A stretch of 64,000 nucleotides of DNA. It comes from a bacterium (lineage in GTDB: Bacteria > Planctomycetota > UBA1135 > UBA2386). The notes under the pieces are model-generated. The model searched no databases and was not told the DNA's origin. It saw nothing but the letters and a program-made list of their open reading frames with translations. Below, piece after piece: positions 55,377-64,000 of this stretch. Where the stretch lies: contig JANSXC010000007.1 in NCBI GenBank assembly GCA_024743115.1, positions 185,771-249,770 on the forward strand. The letters run 5' to 3'. The translations under genes were made by a program, and so were the position numbers. Within the stretch, counting starts at the first letter, position 1. Every line of letters starts with the position of its first letter.

Positions 55377-56489
55377 CTATCGCACGACCGCGGGCTTTCG
55401 CAACGCCGCGAGCCGCCGCGCCAGCGTGCCCAGGCGTTCGCTGAAGCCAACGAGCCGCCCCTCGGCGTCGAGCAGCACGTACCCGAGCTGCACGAACCGC
55501 TGCCACGAGTCCTTCGGCACCGGATACGTCGACGCCTCATAGTGCACGGGCCAGTCGACTCCGAGTTCCGCCAGCTCGGCCGCGAGTTCCTCACGATCGG
55601 CATCCCCGCTGTGCAGGCGCACGGTGCGCACCTGCAGGTGCGGCACCCGCTCGCGCATCGCCTTCAGCGCGGCAACGCGCGCCTTCGCGTCGTCGCGTAA
55701 CCAAGACGTCATCCAAACGACCGTGCAGCCGGACTCCTCGTCGTGGCACAGGTCGGCAGCTGCCGCATCCGCGTTCGCATCGCTGGTGCCGAACGACTGC
55801 CCGAGCGGTTTGCCGAGTTGGCCGAGCACGCGTTTCACCCGCTTGAGGTCACGACCGCCCCAACGGTTGTCGGCCCATTGCGCGAGCCCGCGATCGACGA
55901 TCGCCCGCATGCGCTCGGGATCGTCGAGGTGTCGCGTCACGAGCGCGGCGACGTGCCCCGCGACGAGTTCCGACTCGGGGTTGTGCTCGATCGCGAGTTC
56001 GACGAGTTGCAACCGCTCGCGCTCTTCGATGCCATCGACGTGCATGCTGGCCCACGAGGCCGCAAGGTGCGCGGCCGCGACGAGCTCGGCGCGGTCGCTG
56101 CTCTGCACGATGTCCTGGGTCTCACTGAGCACGTGCTGCGAGAACTCGAGCGTGTTGGTCATCAACGCCCAACGCAACCCGAGCAACCGCGGTACCTGCG
56201 AATGCTCCGGATGCGTGACGTAGAGTTCGTGCGCGAGATCGGCCTGCCGGCGCGCGCCGTTCTCGATCGCATCGCGGAACTTCTTGATCGCCGCTGGCGA
56301 GTTGCCCCGCGAGAACGACGGCATGGGCACCCGCGCAAAGTCGGCGAGGATCGCCTTCGCCGACCGCGCCTCCGACGCCGCCTCGGCTCCGACGTCTTGC
56401 GCCAGCGCCTCGGCCCCGCCCATCACGAGCACCACGAACGCGAGGCTTCCCGCGTTGGCACGCCACCGCCAGGATCTGGCCCCGGCCAT
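55377..56489 (-). CDS. Exported thioredoxin-fold (redoxin-like) protein
   Basis: 370 residues from ATG 56489. Signal peptide WRANAGSLAFVVLVMGGAEALAQ. A helical middle region (about 45-240) with TPR-like segments (RAELVAAAHLAASWASMHV) is followed by a redoxin-type strand-helix unit CTVVWMTSWLRDDAKARVAALKAMRERVPHLQVRTVRLHSGDADREEL and a WPVHYEASTYPVPKD ... YVLLDAEGRLVGF end, typical of TlpA/AhpC-TSA-like folds. The expected CxxC is absent, so redox activity is doubtful. Last gene of the BlaI/M56 operon; start overlaps the preceding stop as TGATG. Confidence 0.6.
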   Translation of the reverse strand: MAGARSWRWRANAGSLAFVVLVMGGAEALAQDVGAEAASEARSAKAILADFARVPMPSFSRGNSPAAIKKFRDAIENGARRQADLAHELYVTHPEHSQVPRLLGLRWALMTNTLEFSQHVLSETQDIVQSSDRAELVAAAHLAASWASMHVDGIEERERLQLVELAIEHNPESELVAGHVAALVTRHLDDPERMRAIVDRGLAQWADNRWGGRDLKRVKRVLGQLGKPLGQSFGTSDANADAAAADLCHDEESGCTVVWMTSWLRDDAKARVAALKAMRERVPHLQVRTVRLHSGDADREELAAELAELGVDWPVHYEASTYPVPKDSWQRFVQLGYVLLDAEGRLVGFSERLGTLARRLAALRKPAVVR

Positions 56490-57580
56490 CACCGCCGCCC
56501 CTTGCGCTGCTTCTGCTCGGTGCGCTTCAGGCGCGATTCGAGTCGCTTCATGAGGCGCCGGATGTCGCGCAACTCGCGTCGCAGATTGTGCATGTCCGAT
56601 CGCAGACCGGCCGCGCCGCGGCCACCCGCGGGCTGCTTCGTGCGCCCCGGCTCGGACCGAGCGGCCTGCGGCGGAACCGCCTCCGGCGGCGTGGCGCCCT
56701 TCACTGCTTCGAACGAGCGTACGGGCTTGCCACCCGCGATGCCCGGCCGACGACCGCCCGCGACCGGCGCTCCACCGAACCCGAGGAGCCGACGCGGCTG
56801 GCCGCCGGCGACGGACCGACCGCCCTGCTTCGGCGCGCGCGCCCGCACGCCGGCCATCGGTTGCCCATCGGCCTCGGCGAGTTCGAGCACCCGTACCCTG
56901 GCTCCCGGCGCCCCGCCGGAAACCGGCCCCCCGAATCCCGAGATGCCGGCCCCTGGGGCACCGGCCTCGGTGCCCCCGACACCCCGGACGCCGATCATGC
57001 GGCCCCCGGCCTTGGGGCTCCGGGCCTTGGGAGCCAGCCCCCCGGCGATTCCACCGCCCGAGATCCCGAACGCACCGCCAGCACGCGGCGCGCGTTCACG
57101 GGCGCCCGCAGGCTCCTGGCCACTCAGCTGCAGCCCGCGAACCGGCGCCCCGCCGAGGAAACGCCGCAGGCGCGGACGCGGTTCGGGTTCGGGCTCCTGG
57201 CGAGCGGGAGCACGCTCGCGCACTGGCTCCGCCTCGGCCCCGCTCACTTCGAGCAATCGAAAGCGGCGCCGCGGCGCCGGCACACCGGCCCCACCACTTG
57301 CCGCACCACCGTTCCTGCTGCGCGGCTTGCCGCGTCCGCCGGCAACGCCGCCGCTCCGGGGCAGCAGCCGGAACCCGGCGCGCGCGCGACGGCGCACCGG
57401 TTCTTGCGCCCCTGTCGCGGGCTCGGGTTCCTGCACCGCTCGAGCGGCCACGCCTCTGGGCGCAGCCTCGGCCTCGACCGGCTCGGCGGCAACGGGCCGC
57501 AGGACACGCCGGCTCTGAGCTTCCGCGCTGCCGAGCAGCGTGCAGGCCGACAAGAACGTGATGATGACTTCGAACTTCAT
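56489..57580 (-). CDS. Exported Gly/Arg/Pro-rich protein with C-terminal coiled coil
   Basis: 363 residues from ATG 57580, overlapping the M56 gene stop (ATGA). Signal peptide KFEVIITFLSACTLLGSAEAQ. The body is low complexity, with repeated PEP, GGG, APR and RxR segments and many Arg residues, and is probably disordered; no fixed repeat unit could be defined. The last 40 residues (LRSDMHNLRRELRDIRRL...) form a basic coiled coil. The amino-acid bias is real rather than a wrong frame because it is co-oriented and coupled with its neighbours. Function unknown; a cell-wall-binding or scaffold role is possible. Confidence 0.5.
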   Translation of the reverse strand: MKFEVIITFLSACTLLGSAEAQSRRVLRPVAAEPVEAEAAPRGVAARAVQEPEPATGAQEPVRRRARAGFRLLPRSGGVAGGRGKPRSRNGGAASGGAGVPAPRRRFRLLEVSGAEAEPVRERAPARQEPEPEPRPRLRRFLGGAPVRGLQLSGQEPAGARERAPRAGGAFGISGGGIAGGLAPKARSPKAGGRMIGVRGVGGTEAGAPGAGISGFGGPVSGGAPGARVRVLELAEADGQPMAGVRARAPKQGGRSVAGGQPRRLLGFGGAPVAGGRRPGIAGGKPVRSFEAVKGATPPEAVPPQAARSEPGRTKQPAGGRGAAGLRSDMHNLRRELRDIRRLMKRLESRLKRTEQKQRKGRR

Positions 57581-58926
57581 GGCGTCTTCCTCGGTTGTGG
57601 CTCCGAACCCGGAACCTGGGATGCTGTGATCTGTCGGTGCAGCCGTTCGGCGTGCTCGAGCCGCGAACGGATCTCGGCGACGAGCGCCGTACTCTCCGCA
57701 TCGAGTGCGACTTCGTCGGCGGCGGCCAGCAACACCGTCAACCCCTCCTGCAGGGCGGCGAGTTCGCTGGTGCTCGCAACGACCGGGTTCGCGGCCGCAG
57801 TCGGGGATTCCGGCGCTCGCCAATCGAGCGCGACGGGCACCGCGGCGCCGACGCCCGGCACGACCGGCGCCGGCAGCAACCACGCCATCGTCGTCCACGC
57901 CGGAAGCGCGAACACTGTGACCGCCGCACGGGACCATCCGCGCCGCGCGTGCTGTTGCGGCGCAAGCGCCCGCCGTACTCGACTCGCGAGCAGCGACGGG
58001 CGCGCGGCCATCGAACTGGCCATCGCGAGGTCACGCTCGCCCGCCCGCGCCGGCCGCCACTGCGCAACCGCGAGCAGCGCACTCGCAAGCGCCGTCTCGG
58101 TGCCGCCGTGGCGGATGGCCGCGTCGTCGCAGCGATACTCGGCGAGTTCAGTCAGCCGCCGCACGGCGACACGATGCAGTGGCTGGAACCAGACCAACGC
58201 ACCGACGTAGTGGTAGAGCGGCAGCCACAACGGATCCGCCCCGCGCACGTGCGCGAGTTCGTGCAGCAGCACGCAGCGGCGTTCCCGGCGAGCGAGGCCC
58301 TCGATTCCGTGGGCCGGCAGGCAGATTTCCGGCCGCCACACCCCGAAAGCGAACGGGCTCCACACGCGGTCCGACAGACTGAGGCGCACGCCACGACCGC
58401 CGTTCTGATCCAGCAGCTCACGCAGTTCGCCCGCCGCCAGGAGCCGGCGGCCCGCCAACGCCGCTCGCAACTGCCGGCTTGCGCCCAAGCAGCCGAACGC
58501 GAACCAGACCGCGCCGATCAGCCAGACGGCAACGAGCAGCCCCGGCCAGAGCATCGCGATCGCGAACGCGTCCGCGCCAGCGGCAAGCGCGCTGGCGCCG
58601 CCCGCAGCGGCCGGACTCGCTGCGCCGGTCGCAACCGGGTCCGCTGACGCGGCAGCGCCCGCGGTCACCGAGTCCGGCGCGGCAGCCGTGGTCGCGAGAC
58701 CGCGCCAGGCTGCCGCGGCCCAGGGCGAGAGCGGCGAGCAACCGAAAGCGCTCTGCAACGCCGTCGTGACGAAGCCGCCGAACACCGCCACCCGCAGCAC
58801 GAGCTCACGCGCAGGTACACTCAAGCGGCCGGCGATTCGCAGGATCGACAGCGCGACCAGCAGCAACACCGTGCTGTGCAGCAGGTAGGTCAGCAACCCA
58901 CCACTCACCGCGACGAGGACGCTCAC
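57577..58926 (-). CDS. BlaR1/M56-family membrane metallopeptidase
   Basis: 449 residues, GTG start overlapping the BlaI stop (GTGA). About four hydrophobic segments surround the peptidase: helices near 10-30 and 45-65, another near 125-145, and one near 345. The zinc motif is LLHELAHVRGADPLWL (HExxH), followed by LAEYRCDDAAIRHGG with the third ligand Asp/Glu. The C-terminal periplasmic part is short (about 95 residues, coiled-coil-like) and lacks the penicillin-binding sensor domain of true BlaR1. M56 peptidases cleave the BlaI repressor after receiving an extracytoplasmic signal. Confidence 0.85.
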   Translation of the reverse strand: MSVLVAVSGGLLTYLLHSTVLLLVALSILRIAGRLSVPARELVLRVAVFGGFVTTALQSAFGCSPLSPWAAAAWRGLATTAAAPDSVTAGAAASADPVATGAASPAAAGGASALAAGADAFAIAMLWPGLLVAVWLIGAVWFAFGCLGASRQLRAALAGRRLLAAGELRELLDQNGGRGVRLSLSDRVWSPFAFGVWRPEICLPAHGIEGLARRERRCVLLHELAHVRGADPLWLPLYHYVGALVWFQPLHRVAVRRLTELAEYRCDDAAIRHGGTETALASALLAVAQWRPARAGERDLAMASSMAARPSLLASRVRRALAPQQHARRGWSRAAVTVFALPAWTTMAWLLPAPVVPGVGAAVPVALDWRAPESPTAAANPVVASTSELAALQEGLTVLLAAADEVALDAESTALVAEIRSRLEHAERLHRQITASQVPGSEPQPRKTP

Positions 58927-59360
58927 GATTCGCCCTCCGGATCGTCGGCCGCCGCGCCGGTGTCCCCGGTGTCACGCTGGGCGAGACGCTCGGCCAGCAA
59001 CGACCGCAGGGAGTCCAGCTCGTCCGGATCGAACTCACCCTCGCGCAACAGCATGCTGACCATGTCGGCCGCGCGCCCTTCGAACGCGCGATCGACGACG
59101 TCGGTCACCATGTCGAAGCACACCTCCGTGCGCTCGACGAGCGCCCGGTAGATGTAGGTCCGCCCTTCGGTGCGGTGGGTGACCAGCCCGCGCTTCTCCA
59201 TCTTCGTGAGCATCGTGGCGATGGTCGTCGGCGCGAGCTGCCGCTCGTCCCAGAGCGCGCGGTGCACCGCCGCGACGGTCGCCTCGCGGTGCTGCCAGAT
59301 GTGATCGAGGATGGCGAGCTGCAGGTCGCCGGGGTTCTTGCGGGGTTTGGCGGGCGTCAT
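58923..59360 (-). CDS. BlaI/MecI/CopY-family repressor
   Basis: 145 residues, ATG at 59360. Winged helix in residues 10-75: GDLQLAILDHIWQHREATVAAVHRALWDERQLAPTTIATMLTKMEKRGLVTHRTEGRTYIYRALVER, a near-perfect match to BlaI. The C-terminal dimerisation helix follows (AFEGRAADMVSMLLREG). Two TACTAC-type palindromes lie 20-50 bp upstream. Signal-induced cleavage by the M56 protein of the next gene would derepress the operon. Confidence 0.9.
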   Translation of the reverse strand: MTPAKPRKNPGDLQLAILDHIWQHREATVAAVHRALWDERQLAPTTIATMLTKMEKRGLVTHRTEGRTYIYRALVERTEVCFDMVTDVVDRAFEGRAADMVSMLLREGEFDPDELDSLRSLLAERLAQRDTGDTGAAADDPEGES

Positions 59361-59382
59361 CGGAAGTGTCGGTCGGAGCGAT

Positions 59383-59398
59383 TACTACCTGATTAGTA
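59383..59398. promoter_or_regulatory. BlaI-type operator, site 1
   Basis: TACTACCTGATTAGTA, an imperfect palindrome resembling the TACTAC/GTAGTA half-sites bound by BlaI/MecI repressors. It ends 22 nt before the blaI-like ATG and shares two bases with site 2. Confidence 0.6.
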
Positions 59399-59412
59399 CT
59401 ACCTAGGTAGTA
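59397..59412. promoter_or_regulatory. BlaI-type operator, site 2
   Basis: TACTACCTAGGTAGTA, a perfect 16-bp palindrome. Its centre is 14 bp from that of site 1, so two repressor dimers could bind nearly one helical turn and a half apart. Confidence 0.75.
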
Positions 59413-59909
59413 TTCGACTCGTCAACCCCCAAACCTCAGCAGGAACGTCAGTTCGGGCAAAGTGCCCGAGCCGACACCGCGGGCTATCAACCCCTCCGAG
59501 GGACTGATCGATTGAGTGGGAACAGACCCGGGGTCACTGGGAGGCCACCGCGAGAGGGTCTCGTTACACCCTTTCCCAGGACTTCCGCCAAACGCCGGAG
59601 GCGCGCGAGGCCTCATTGGTTGCGGCCGCCAGCTCCCACCCGGACCTGGCACGACGGCCGTGGCCCGACCGACCCCGATCGGCCGCCGAACGCGCTCGAG
59701 CAGGCATGCATGTGTCAGGTTCCGCTCGCCGCGACGCTTGGCGCGCGGTCACACGAACTTGCGGTCGGCGCGCCAACTCCACCGTCAGTATCGCTTCCCA
59801 CTCATTCGATCAGTTCCGTCACTGGGCGACGAACTCCGGGCCAACCTCGCGTCCGAAACGCACTACCTTGCGGCTCGAAACGCGGCTAGCATGCGCCGCA
59901 CCGAAGTCG

Positions 59910-60257
59910 ATGGCGGACCCCGACACCCAATCCTCTTCCACGCTGCCCCTCTGGGTGGCCGTGGCGTGCTGCGTGGCCGCGACGTTCCTGGTATTCGGCA
60001 ACACGCTGCCGGCGCTCGAAGAACGGCGTGAGCTCGACCATGTCGAGACCGACCTCGCGACCCTGCACCGGCGCTACGCCGAAGCCATCCAGCTCGCGCG
60101 CCTCGCCGGAGCACGCGGCGACTCGGCGCCCGAACTCGATCTGCAGAGCCTGTTCGTGGCGATCGACCAGAAGGGCTACACGGTCGCGGAGTTCTGCGCC
60201 GCGCACGCGTCAAAGGGCGACGCGGAGCCCGCCACGGCCGGCCCGACCGGCCGCTGA
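59910..60257 (+). CDS. Small membrane protein with a coiled coil
   Basis: 115 residues from ATG 59910; the frame is open to 59616 but upstream codons lack bias. One membrane helix at about 13-32 (WVAVACCVAATFLVFG), then a likely coiled coil ERRELDHVETDLATLHRRYAEAIQLARLAG. The layout (short cytoplasmic start, one helix, periplasmic coiled coil) resembles FtsL/FtsB- or phage-shock-type small proteins, but no specific family is recognised. Sits before the MoxR cluster, possibly part of it. Confidence 0.5.
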   Translation: MADPDTQSSSTLPLWVAVACCVAATFLVFGNTLPALEERRELDHVETDLATLHRRYAEAIQLARLAGARGDSAPELDLQSLFVAIDQKGYTVAEFCAAHASKGDAEPATAGPTGR

Positions 60258-60438
60258 CGAGCCGCTCACCGCGCCGAATCGAGAAGTTTCCCCCAGAAGT
60301 TTTCCCCTACAGGGACGTCCGAGAGCGGTCAAAAAGCCGGATTTGCGACACCAACCCTCGCCCCCTGGCGAACGTATGTGCGCTATCGTCCGTTTCACTC
60401 CGCATCCCCGGTAGACCACAGACCCCGAAGAAGACGAC

Positions 60439-61506
60439 ATGAGCCAGGAATCCACCGACCCGAACGATCTGCAGCAGGTCGAGAAGCTGCGCACGGCCTA
60501 CACGGCGATGAAGACGGAGATCCAGAAGGTCATCGTCGGCCAGGATCACGTCGTCGACGAGCTTTTCATGGCGCTGTTCTGCCGGGGCCACTGCCTGCTC
60601 ATCGGCGTCCCGGGGCTCGCGAAGACCCTGCTCATCTCGACGCTGTCGAAGGTCCTGTCGCTGTCCTTCAACCGCATCCAGTTCACGCCCGACCTGATGC
60701 CGAGCGACATCACGGGCACCGAGGTCATCCAGGAGGACAAGACGAGCGGCAAACGCGAGTTCAAGTTCCTGCCGGGCCCGATCTTCGCGAACGTCATCCT
60801 CGCCGACGAGATCAACCGTACGCCGCCGAAGACGCAGGCCGCGCTGCTCGAGTCGATGCAGGAGTACCAGGTGACGGTCGGCGGTGAGCGCCGCGTGCTG
60901 GAGAAGCCGTTCTTCGTGCTCGCGACCCAGAACCCGATCGAGCAGGAAGGCACCTACCCGCTGCCCGAAGCACAGCTCGACCGCTTCATGTTCATGGTCA
61001 AGGTCGACTACCCGTCGGCCGACGAAGAGCGCGAGATCCTGCGTCGCACGACCGAGGACCGCGACACGGACATCAAGCCGGTGCTGAGCGCCGAGGAGAT
61101 CTTCGAGCTCCAGAACATCGTGCGCCGCGTGCCCATCAGCGACTCGGTGCTCGACTACGCGCTGCGCCTCGTGCGCCAGACCCGCCTCACCACGGGCGAG
61201 GCGCCGGACTGGGTCAAGGAATGGCTGCAATGGGGCGCCGGCCCGCGCGCGAGCCAGAACCTCGTGCTCGGCGCCAAGGCCCACGCGCTGCTGCGCGCCA
61301 AGGACAGCGGCCAGTTCTACGTGTCGGCCGACGACATCAAGGCCGTGGCCAAGCCGGTGCTGCGCCACCGCCTGATCACGAGCTTCGCGGCCGAAGCGGA
61401 CGGCATCACGACCGACAAGGTCGTCGAGCGCCTGCTCGAAGAGGTCGATCCCAACACGAGCGCGATCGCGGCGGACGGCAAGCTGCCGAACGTGATCGCG
61501 GACTGA
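60439..61506 (+). CDS. MoxR-family AAA+ ATPase
   Basis: 355 residues. MoxR proteins work as chaperone-like AAA+ machines with DUF58/vWA partners. Motifs: [35 protein letters not shown] (Walker A), [46 protein letters not shown] (Walker B and following), [25 protein letters not shown] (sensor 1), and the C-terminal helical lid with GASPR-type [10 protein letters not shown] and [14 protein letters not shown]. First gene of a cluster with DUF58 and BatA-like proteins. Confidence 0.92.
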   Translation: MSQESTDPNDLQQVEKLRTAYTAMKTEIQKVIVGQDHVVDELFMALFCRGHCLLIGVPGLAKTLLISTLSKVLSLSFNRIQFTPDLMPSDITGTEVIQEDKTSGKREFKFLPGPIFANVILADEINRTPPKTQAALLESMQEYQVTVGGERRVLEKPFFVLATQNPIEQEGTYPLPEAQLDRFMFMVKVDYPSADEEREILRRTTEDRDTDIKPVLSAEEIFELQNIVRRVPISDSVLDYALRLVRQTRLTTGEAPDWVKEWLQWGAGPRASQNLVLGAKAHALLRAKDSGQFYVSADDIKAVAKPVLRHRLITSFAAEADGITTDKVVERLLEEVDPNTSAIAADGKLPNVIAD

Positions 61507-61771
61507 CCAGCCGCGGATCGGCAGGACCGTCCGCGATCACGTTCTCGGATTGTCCGCCGATCGGGCCGATGGCGTTGACGGCAAAATACACATCTAGCCG
61601 GCACTCGATCGTCGGGGGCTTCGCGGGCGCGCGCCAGGGGCGCGCGGGTGCGAAGTCGCGGCGATTCTCGCGTTCGACAGCGGCTTCGCGACAATCGCCT
61701 TTTCCACGGTGTGAGCTCGTGCGTGCGACTGTGACTCTGCCCTGCGGGGCTGCTCCCCATGGAGTGGATCG

Positions 61772-62686
61772 ATGACTGAGATTCCTACCAACTATCTGGA
61801 TCCGCATGTGCTCGACAAGGTCGCGCGGCTCGAGTTGCGGGCGCGGCTCGTGGTCGAGGGCTTCGTGACCGGGATGCACAAGTCGCCGTATCGCGGGTTC
61901 TCGGTCGAGTTCGCGCAGCACCGGGAGTACGTGCCCGGCGACGACCTGCGGCACCTCGACTGGAAGATCTTCGCGAAGGCCGATCGCTACGTGATCAAGC
62001 AGTACGAGGAGGAGACCAACCTGCGGGCGCATCTGTTCCTCGACCAGAGCGAGTCGATGAACTACGCGCACGACGGCGGCATGTCGAAGTTCGACTACGC
62101 CGCGACGGGTTGCGCCGCGCTCGCCTACATGATCCAGCAGCAGGCGGACGCGGTCGGGCTGACGCTGTTCGACGAGTCGATCGTCAAGCAGGTGCCGCCG
62201 TCGAACACGCGCGCGAGCCTGGCGAACATCTTCGGGGCGCTGGAACAGGCCAAGGTGCGCGAACAAAAGACCAAGGTCGGCGGGGTGCTGCGCGAACTGT
62301 CCACGCACCTGCGCCAGCGCGGCCTCGTGATGATCTTCAGCGACCTGTTCGACGAGCCGGAAGAAGTGCTCCGCGGCTTGCGCGAACTGCGCGGCCGCAA
62401 CCACGACATCGTGGTATTCCACATCCTCGACCGCGACGAGGTCGAGTTCCCGTTCGAACGGATGACGTTGTTCGAAGGACTGGAGCAGCTGCCCGAACTG
62501 CTCTGCGATCCGAAGGCGCTGCGCGAAGCGTATCTCGAAGAGATCGAGGGCTTCGCCGAAGCCGTCCGCAAGGGCTGCCTCGCCCAGCGAATCGACTACG
62601 TCCGCGTTCAGAACGACACGCCGCTCGACGTCGTGCTCACGTCCTATCTCAGCGCGCGCGCCGCGCGCGCCAAGCGCCGCAAGTAG
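61772..62686 (+). CDS. DUF58-domain protein, MoxR partner
   Basis: 304 residues, ATG with GGAG 7 nt before it. DUF58 family: LELRARLVVEGFVTGMHKSPYRGFSVEFAQHREYVPGDDLRHLDWKIFAKADRYVIKQYEEETNLRAHLFLDQSESM, where the DDLRHLDWK-type block and the LDQSESM vWA-like metal site are typical. Then SDLFDEPEEVLRGLRELRGRNHDIVVFHILD. It lacks N-terminal membrane helices and looks cytoplasmic. It follows moxR by 265 bp, in which a hairpin-forming segment at about 61624-61653 may act on transcription. Together they form the usual MoxR/DUF58/BatA set. Confidence 0.9.
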   Translation: MTEIPTNYLDPHVLDKVARLELRARLVVEGFVTGMHKSPYRGFSVEFAQHREYVPGDDLRHLDWKIFAKADRYVIKQYEEETNLRAHLFLDQSESMNYAHDGGMSKFDYAATGCAALAYMIQQQADAVGLTLFDESIVKQVPPSNTRASLANIFGALEQAKVREQKTKVGGVLRELSTHLRQRGLVMIFSDLFDEPEEVLRGLRELRGRNHDIVVFHILDRDEVEFPFERMTLFEGLEQLPELLCDPKALREAYLEEIEGFAEAVRKGCLAQRIDYVRVQNDTPLDVVLTSYLSARAARAKRRK

Positions 62687-62757
62687 CAGCGGCAGTCGCA
62701 GCAGCCCATCGCAGCGGCCCGAAGCCGTAGCCGCCCGCCCCCGGAGTCTCCCCTCCT

Positions 62758-64000
62758 TGCAGTTCTTCAATCCAGCCCTGCTCGCCGGCGCCGCGTTGTT
62801 CGCGGTGCCGCTGATCATCCATCTGCTCAACCGCCAGCGTCACAAGCGCCGGCAATGGGCGGCGATGGAGTTCCTGCTCCGCGCCTACAAGAAGCAGCGC
62901 AACCGGCTCCGCAACGAGAACCTGCTGCTCCTGCTGCTGCGCTGCTTGATTCCGATCCTGCTCGCGCTCGCGCTCGCGCGACCGATCTTCGACAGCCTCG
63001 CGGGCCTCGCGCTCGGCAGCGGCCCGGTCCACCACCTCGTGGTGATGGACGGCACCTACAGCATGGGCCTGTCGCGGGACGGCGAGCAGAGCCCGTTCGA
63101 ACGCGCGCGTAGCATGGTCGGCCGGCTGCTCGACCGGCTCGAGGGCGACGGCGGTAACGGCGGCAAGTTCACTCTCGTGTTCGCCGGTGCGCGCCCCCGC
63201 TTCCTGGTGCGCGGCGACCTCGACCTCGGCCTGGCGCGCAGCCAATGGTTCGGAATGACGCGACCGGACGACGTCGCGACCGATCTCACGGCCGCGCTGT
63301 CACAGGTCGCCGACTTCATCGACGAGAGCGTCGACCCGGACGTGCAGGTCTACGTCTTCTCGGATCTGCAGCGACGGTCGTTCGGCGAGGCCATGGCGGC
63401 CGTCGACGCCGGCACCGGCAGCTCCAGCGGCAGCCGGGAGCCGAGCGCCCCGCCCACGGTCCCGAGTCCCCGCAGCCAGGATCCCGGCAACCCGAACCCC
63501 GCGGGCGGTGACGATGCCAGTCCCGAACTCCAGGACACGGTGCGCGACGCGATCGAACGCCTGCAGCAACACGAACGTGCAACGCTGCACTGGATCGACG
63601 TCGGGCCATTCGCGAGCGGCAAGGAGGGTGGCCGCATCGGCAACACGCAGATCACCGCACTCGAACTCGCGGATCCCGTCGCCGTCGCACGCACGCCGGT
63701 ACGCGTCACCGCGACGCTCAAGAACCGCAGCGACATCGACGAGAACGCCGAGGTCACGCTCGACATCGACGGCAGCGAACCCATGCGCCGGATCGTCACC
63801 GTGCCGGCCGGCACCGAGGCGGAAGCCGAGTTCCTCGTGACGTTCCGCGAGCCGGGCTGGCGACGGGTGCGCGTCGGTGTGCAGAACGACGGCCTCGCCG
63901 CCGACGATGAACGCTTCCTCGCGATCGAGGTGCGCGACCGCGTCAAGGTACTCGTGATCGACGGCGACCCGGGCTCGGACCCGCTGCAGTCGTACGGCCA
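62758..64000 (+). CDS. BatA/vWA-type membrane protein, 3' truncated by window end
   Basis: At least 414 residues, start taken as TTG 62758 (QFFNPALLAGAALF); the frame is open to the end. The N-terminal BatA domain has two membrane helices (residues 3-22, and 55-75 around LLLLLLRCLIPILLALALA), with the typical FFNPALLAGAALFAVPLIIHLLNRQ start. A vWA-like domain starts at HHLVVMDGTYSMGLSRDG, where the metal site reads D-x-T-x-S rather than D-x-S-x-S, followed by VQVYVFSDLQRRSFGEAM. After a Ser/Pro/Gly-rich linker comes a beta domain ending near VKVLVIDGDPGSDPLQ, which resembles a CARDB-type plus GATase1-like arrangement. Third gene of the cluster. Confidence 0.8.

Larger units (their letters stand above)
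59361..59909. other. Intergenic region with BlaI operators
   Basis: 549 bp. The left end carries the two BlaI palindromes. Beyond 59420 there is no recognised gene; the long open frames have poor bias and appear only because of the high GC content. A TAGCAT -10-like element at 59886-59891 may serve the small TM protein at 59910. Confidence 0.4.

Overview
The window is one contiguous stretch of very GC-rich bacterial chromosome with Gram-negative traits (a fused LpxC-FabZ lipid A enzyme, a Skp/OmpH chaperone, many exported proteins). Several things together point to a Planctomycetota-like organism: ECF sigma factors paired with membrane Ser/Thr kinases, an FHA-GAF-sigma54 activator coupled to a kinase, a BlaI/M56 module, Tat-exported uncharacterised proteins, and a short RbfA-like protein. 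This assignment is inferred from gene content only; there is no rRNA in the window. One tRNA (Leu, anticodon CAG) is present. No CRISPR array, transposase, phage gene or origin was seen.

Layout. 1-4.8 kb: a 5'-truncated helical-repeat protein, a GT39-like membrane protein and a large Ig/carboxypeptidase-regulatory repeat protein. 4.8-6.6 kb: an RbfA-like protein translationally coupled to RtcB RNA ligase. 6.6-13 kb: exported proteins, a Tat-exported class V aminotransferase, and a Tat protein whose reading frame contains an in-frame TAG just after the signal peptide. 13-17 kb: HugZ-like, DUF2971-like and ABM-like proteins, SmpB, tRNA-Leu and a dihydrouridine synthase. 17.1-25.1 kb: a visibly lower-GC block with a tightly packed six-gene operon (ABC substrate-binding lipoprotein, fused permease-ATPase, YbaK-type deacylase, membrane-anchored type I periplasmic-binding-like protein, B12-type radical SAM enzyme, 66-residue protein) headed by a LysR regulator. 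This is the best candidate for an undescribed system.

25.3-35.3 kb is housekeeping: a DUF2256/DUF3253 protein, PNPOx-like flavoprotein, polysaccharide deacetylase, LysM-L,D-transpeptidase, an envelope operon (skp, lpxC-fabZ, Gfo/Idh dehydrogenase), a Cys/Met-metabolism PLP enzyme, a JAMM metalloprotease, AcpS and a lipoprotein. 35.4-46.2 kb is a signalling region: an FHA-sigma54 regulator coupled to a 1091-residue kinase, uracil phosphoribosyltransferase, and an ECF sigma factor followed by a second membrane kinase. 46.2-52.8 kb holds an exported protein, enolase, AlkC-like glycosylase, a di-heme peroxidase lipoprotein and a SLATT-like two-TM protein. 53-60 kb has a second ECF sigma with a putative membrane anti-sigma partner, then a four-gene BlaI/M56 operon behind tandem palindromic operators. 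60-64 kb begins a MoxR-DUF58-BatA cluster that runs off the window.

Recurrent themes: many stop/start overlaps (GTGA, ATGA) indicating translational coupling; at least six genes with a -10-like hexamer placed 6-7 nt before the start codon, suggesting leaderless transcripts; and a C-terminal beta-rich domain that appears to be shared by three otherwise unrelated exported proteins.
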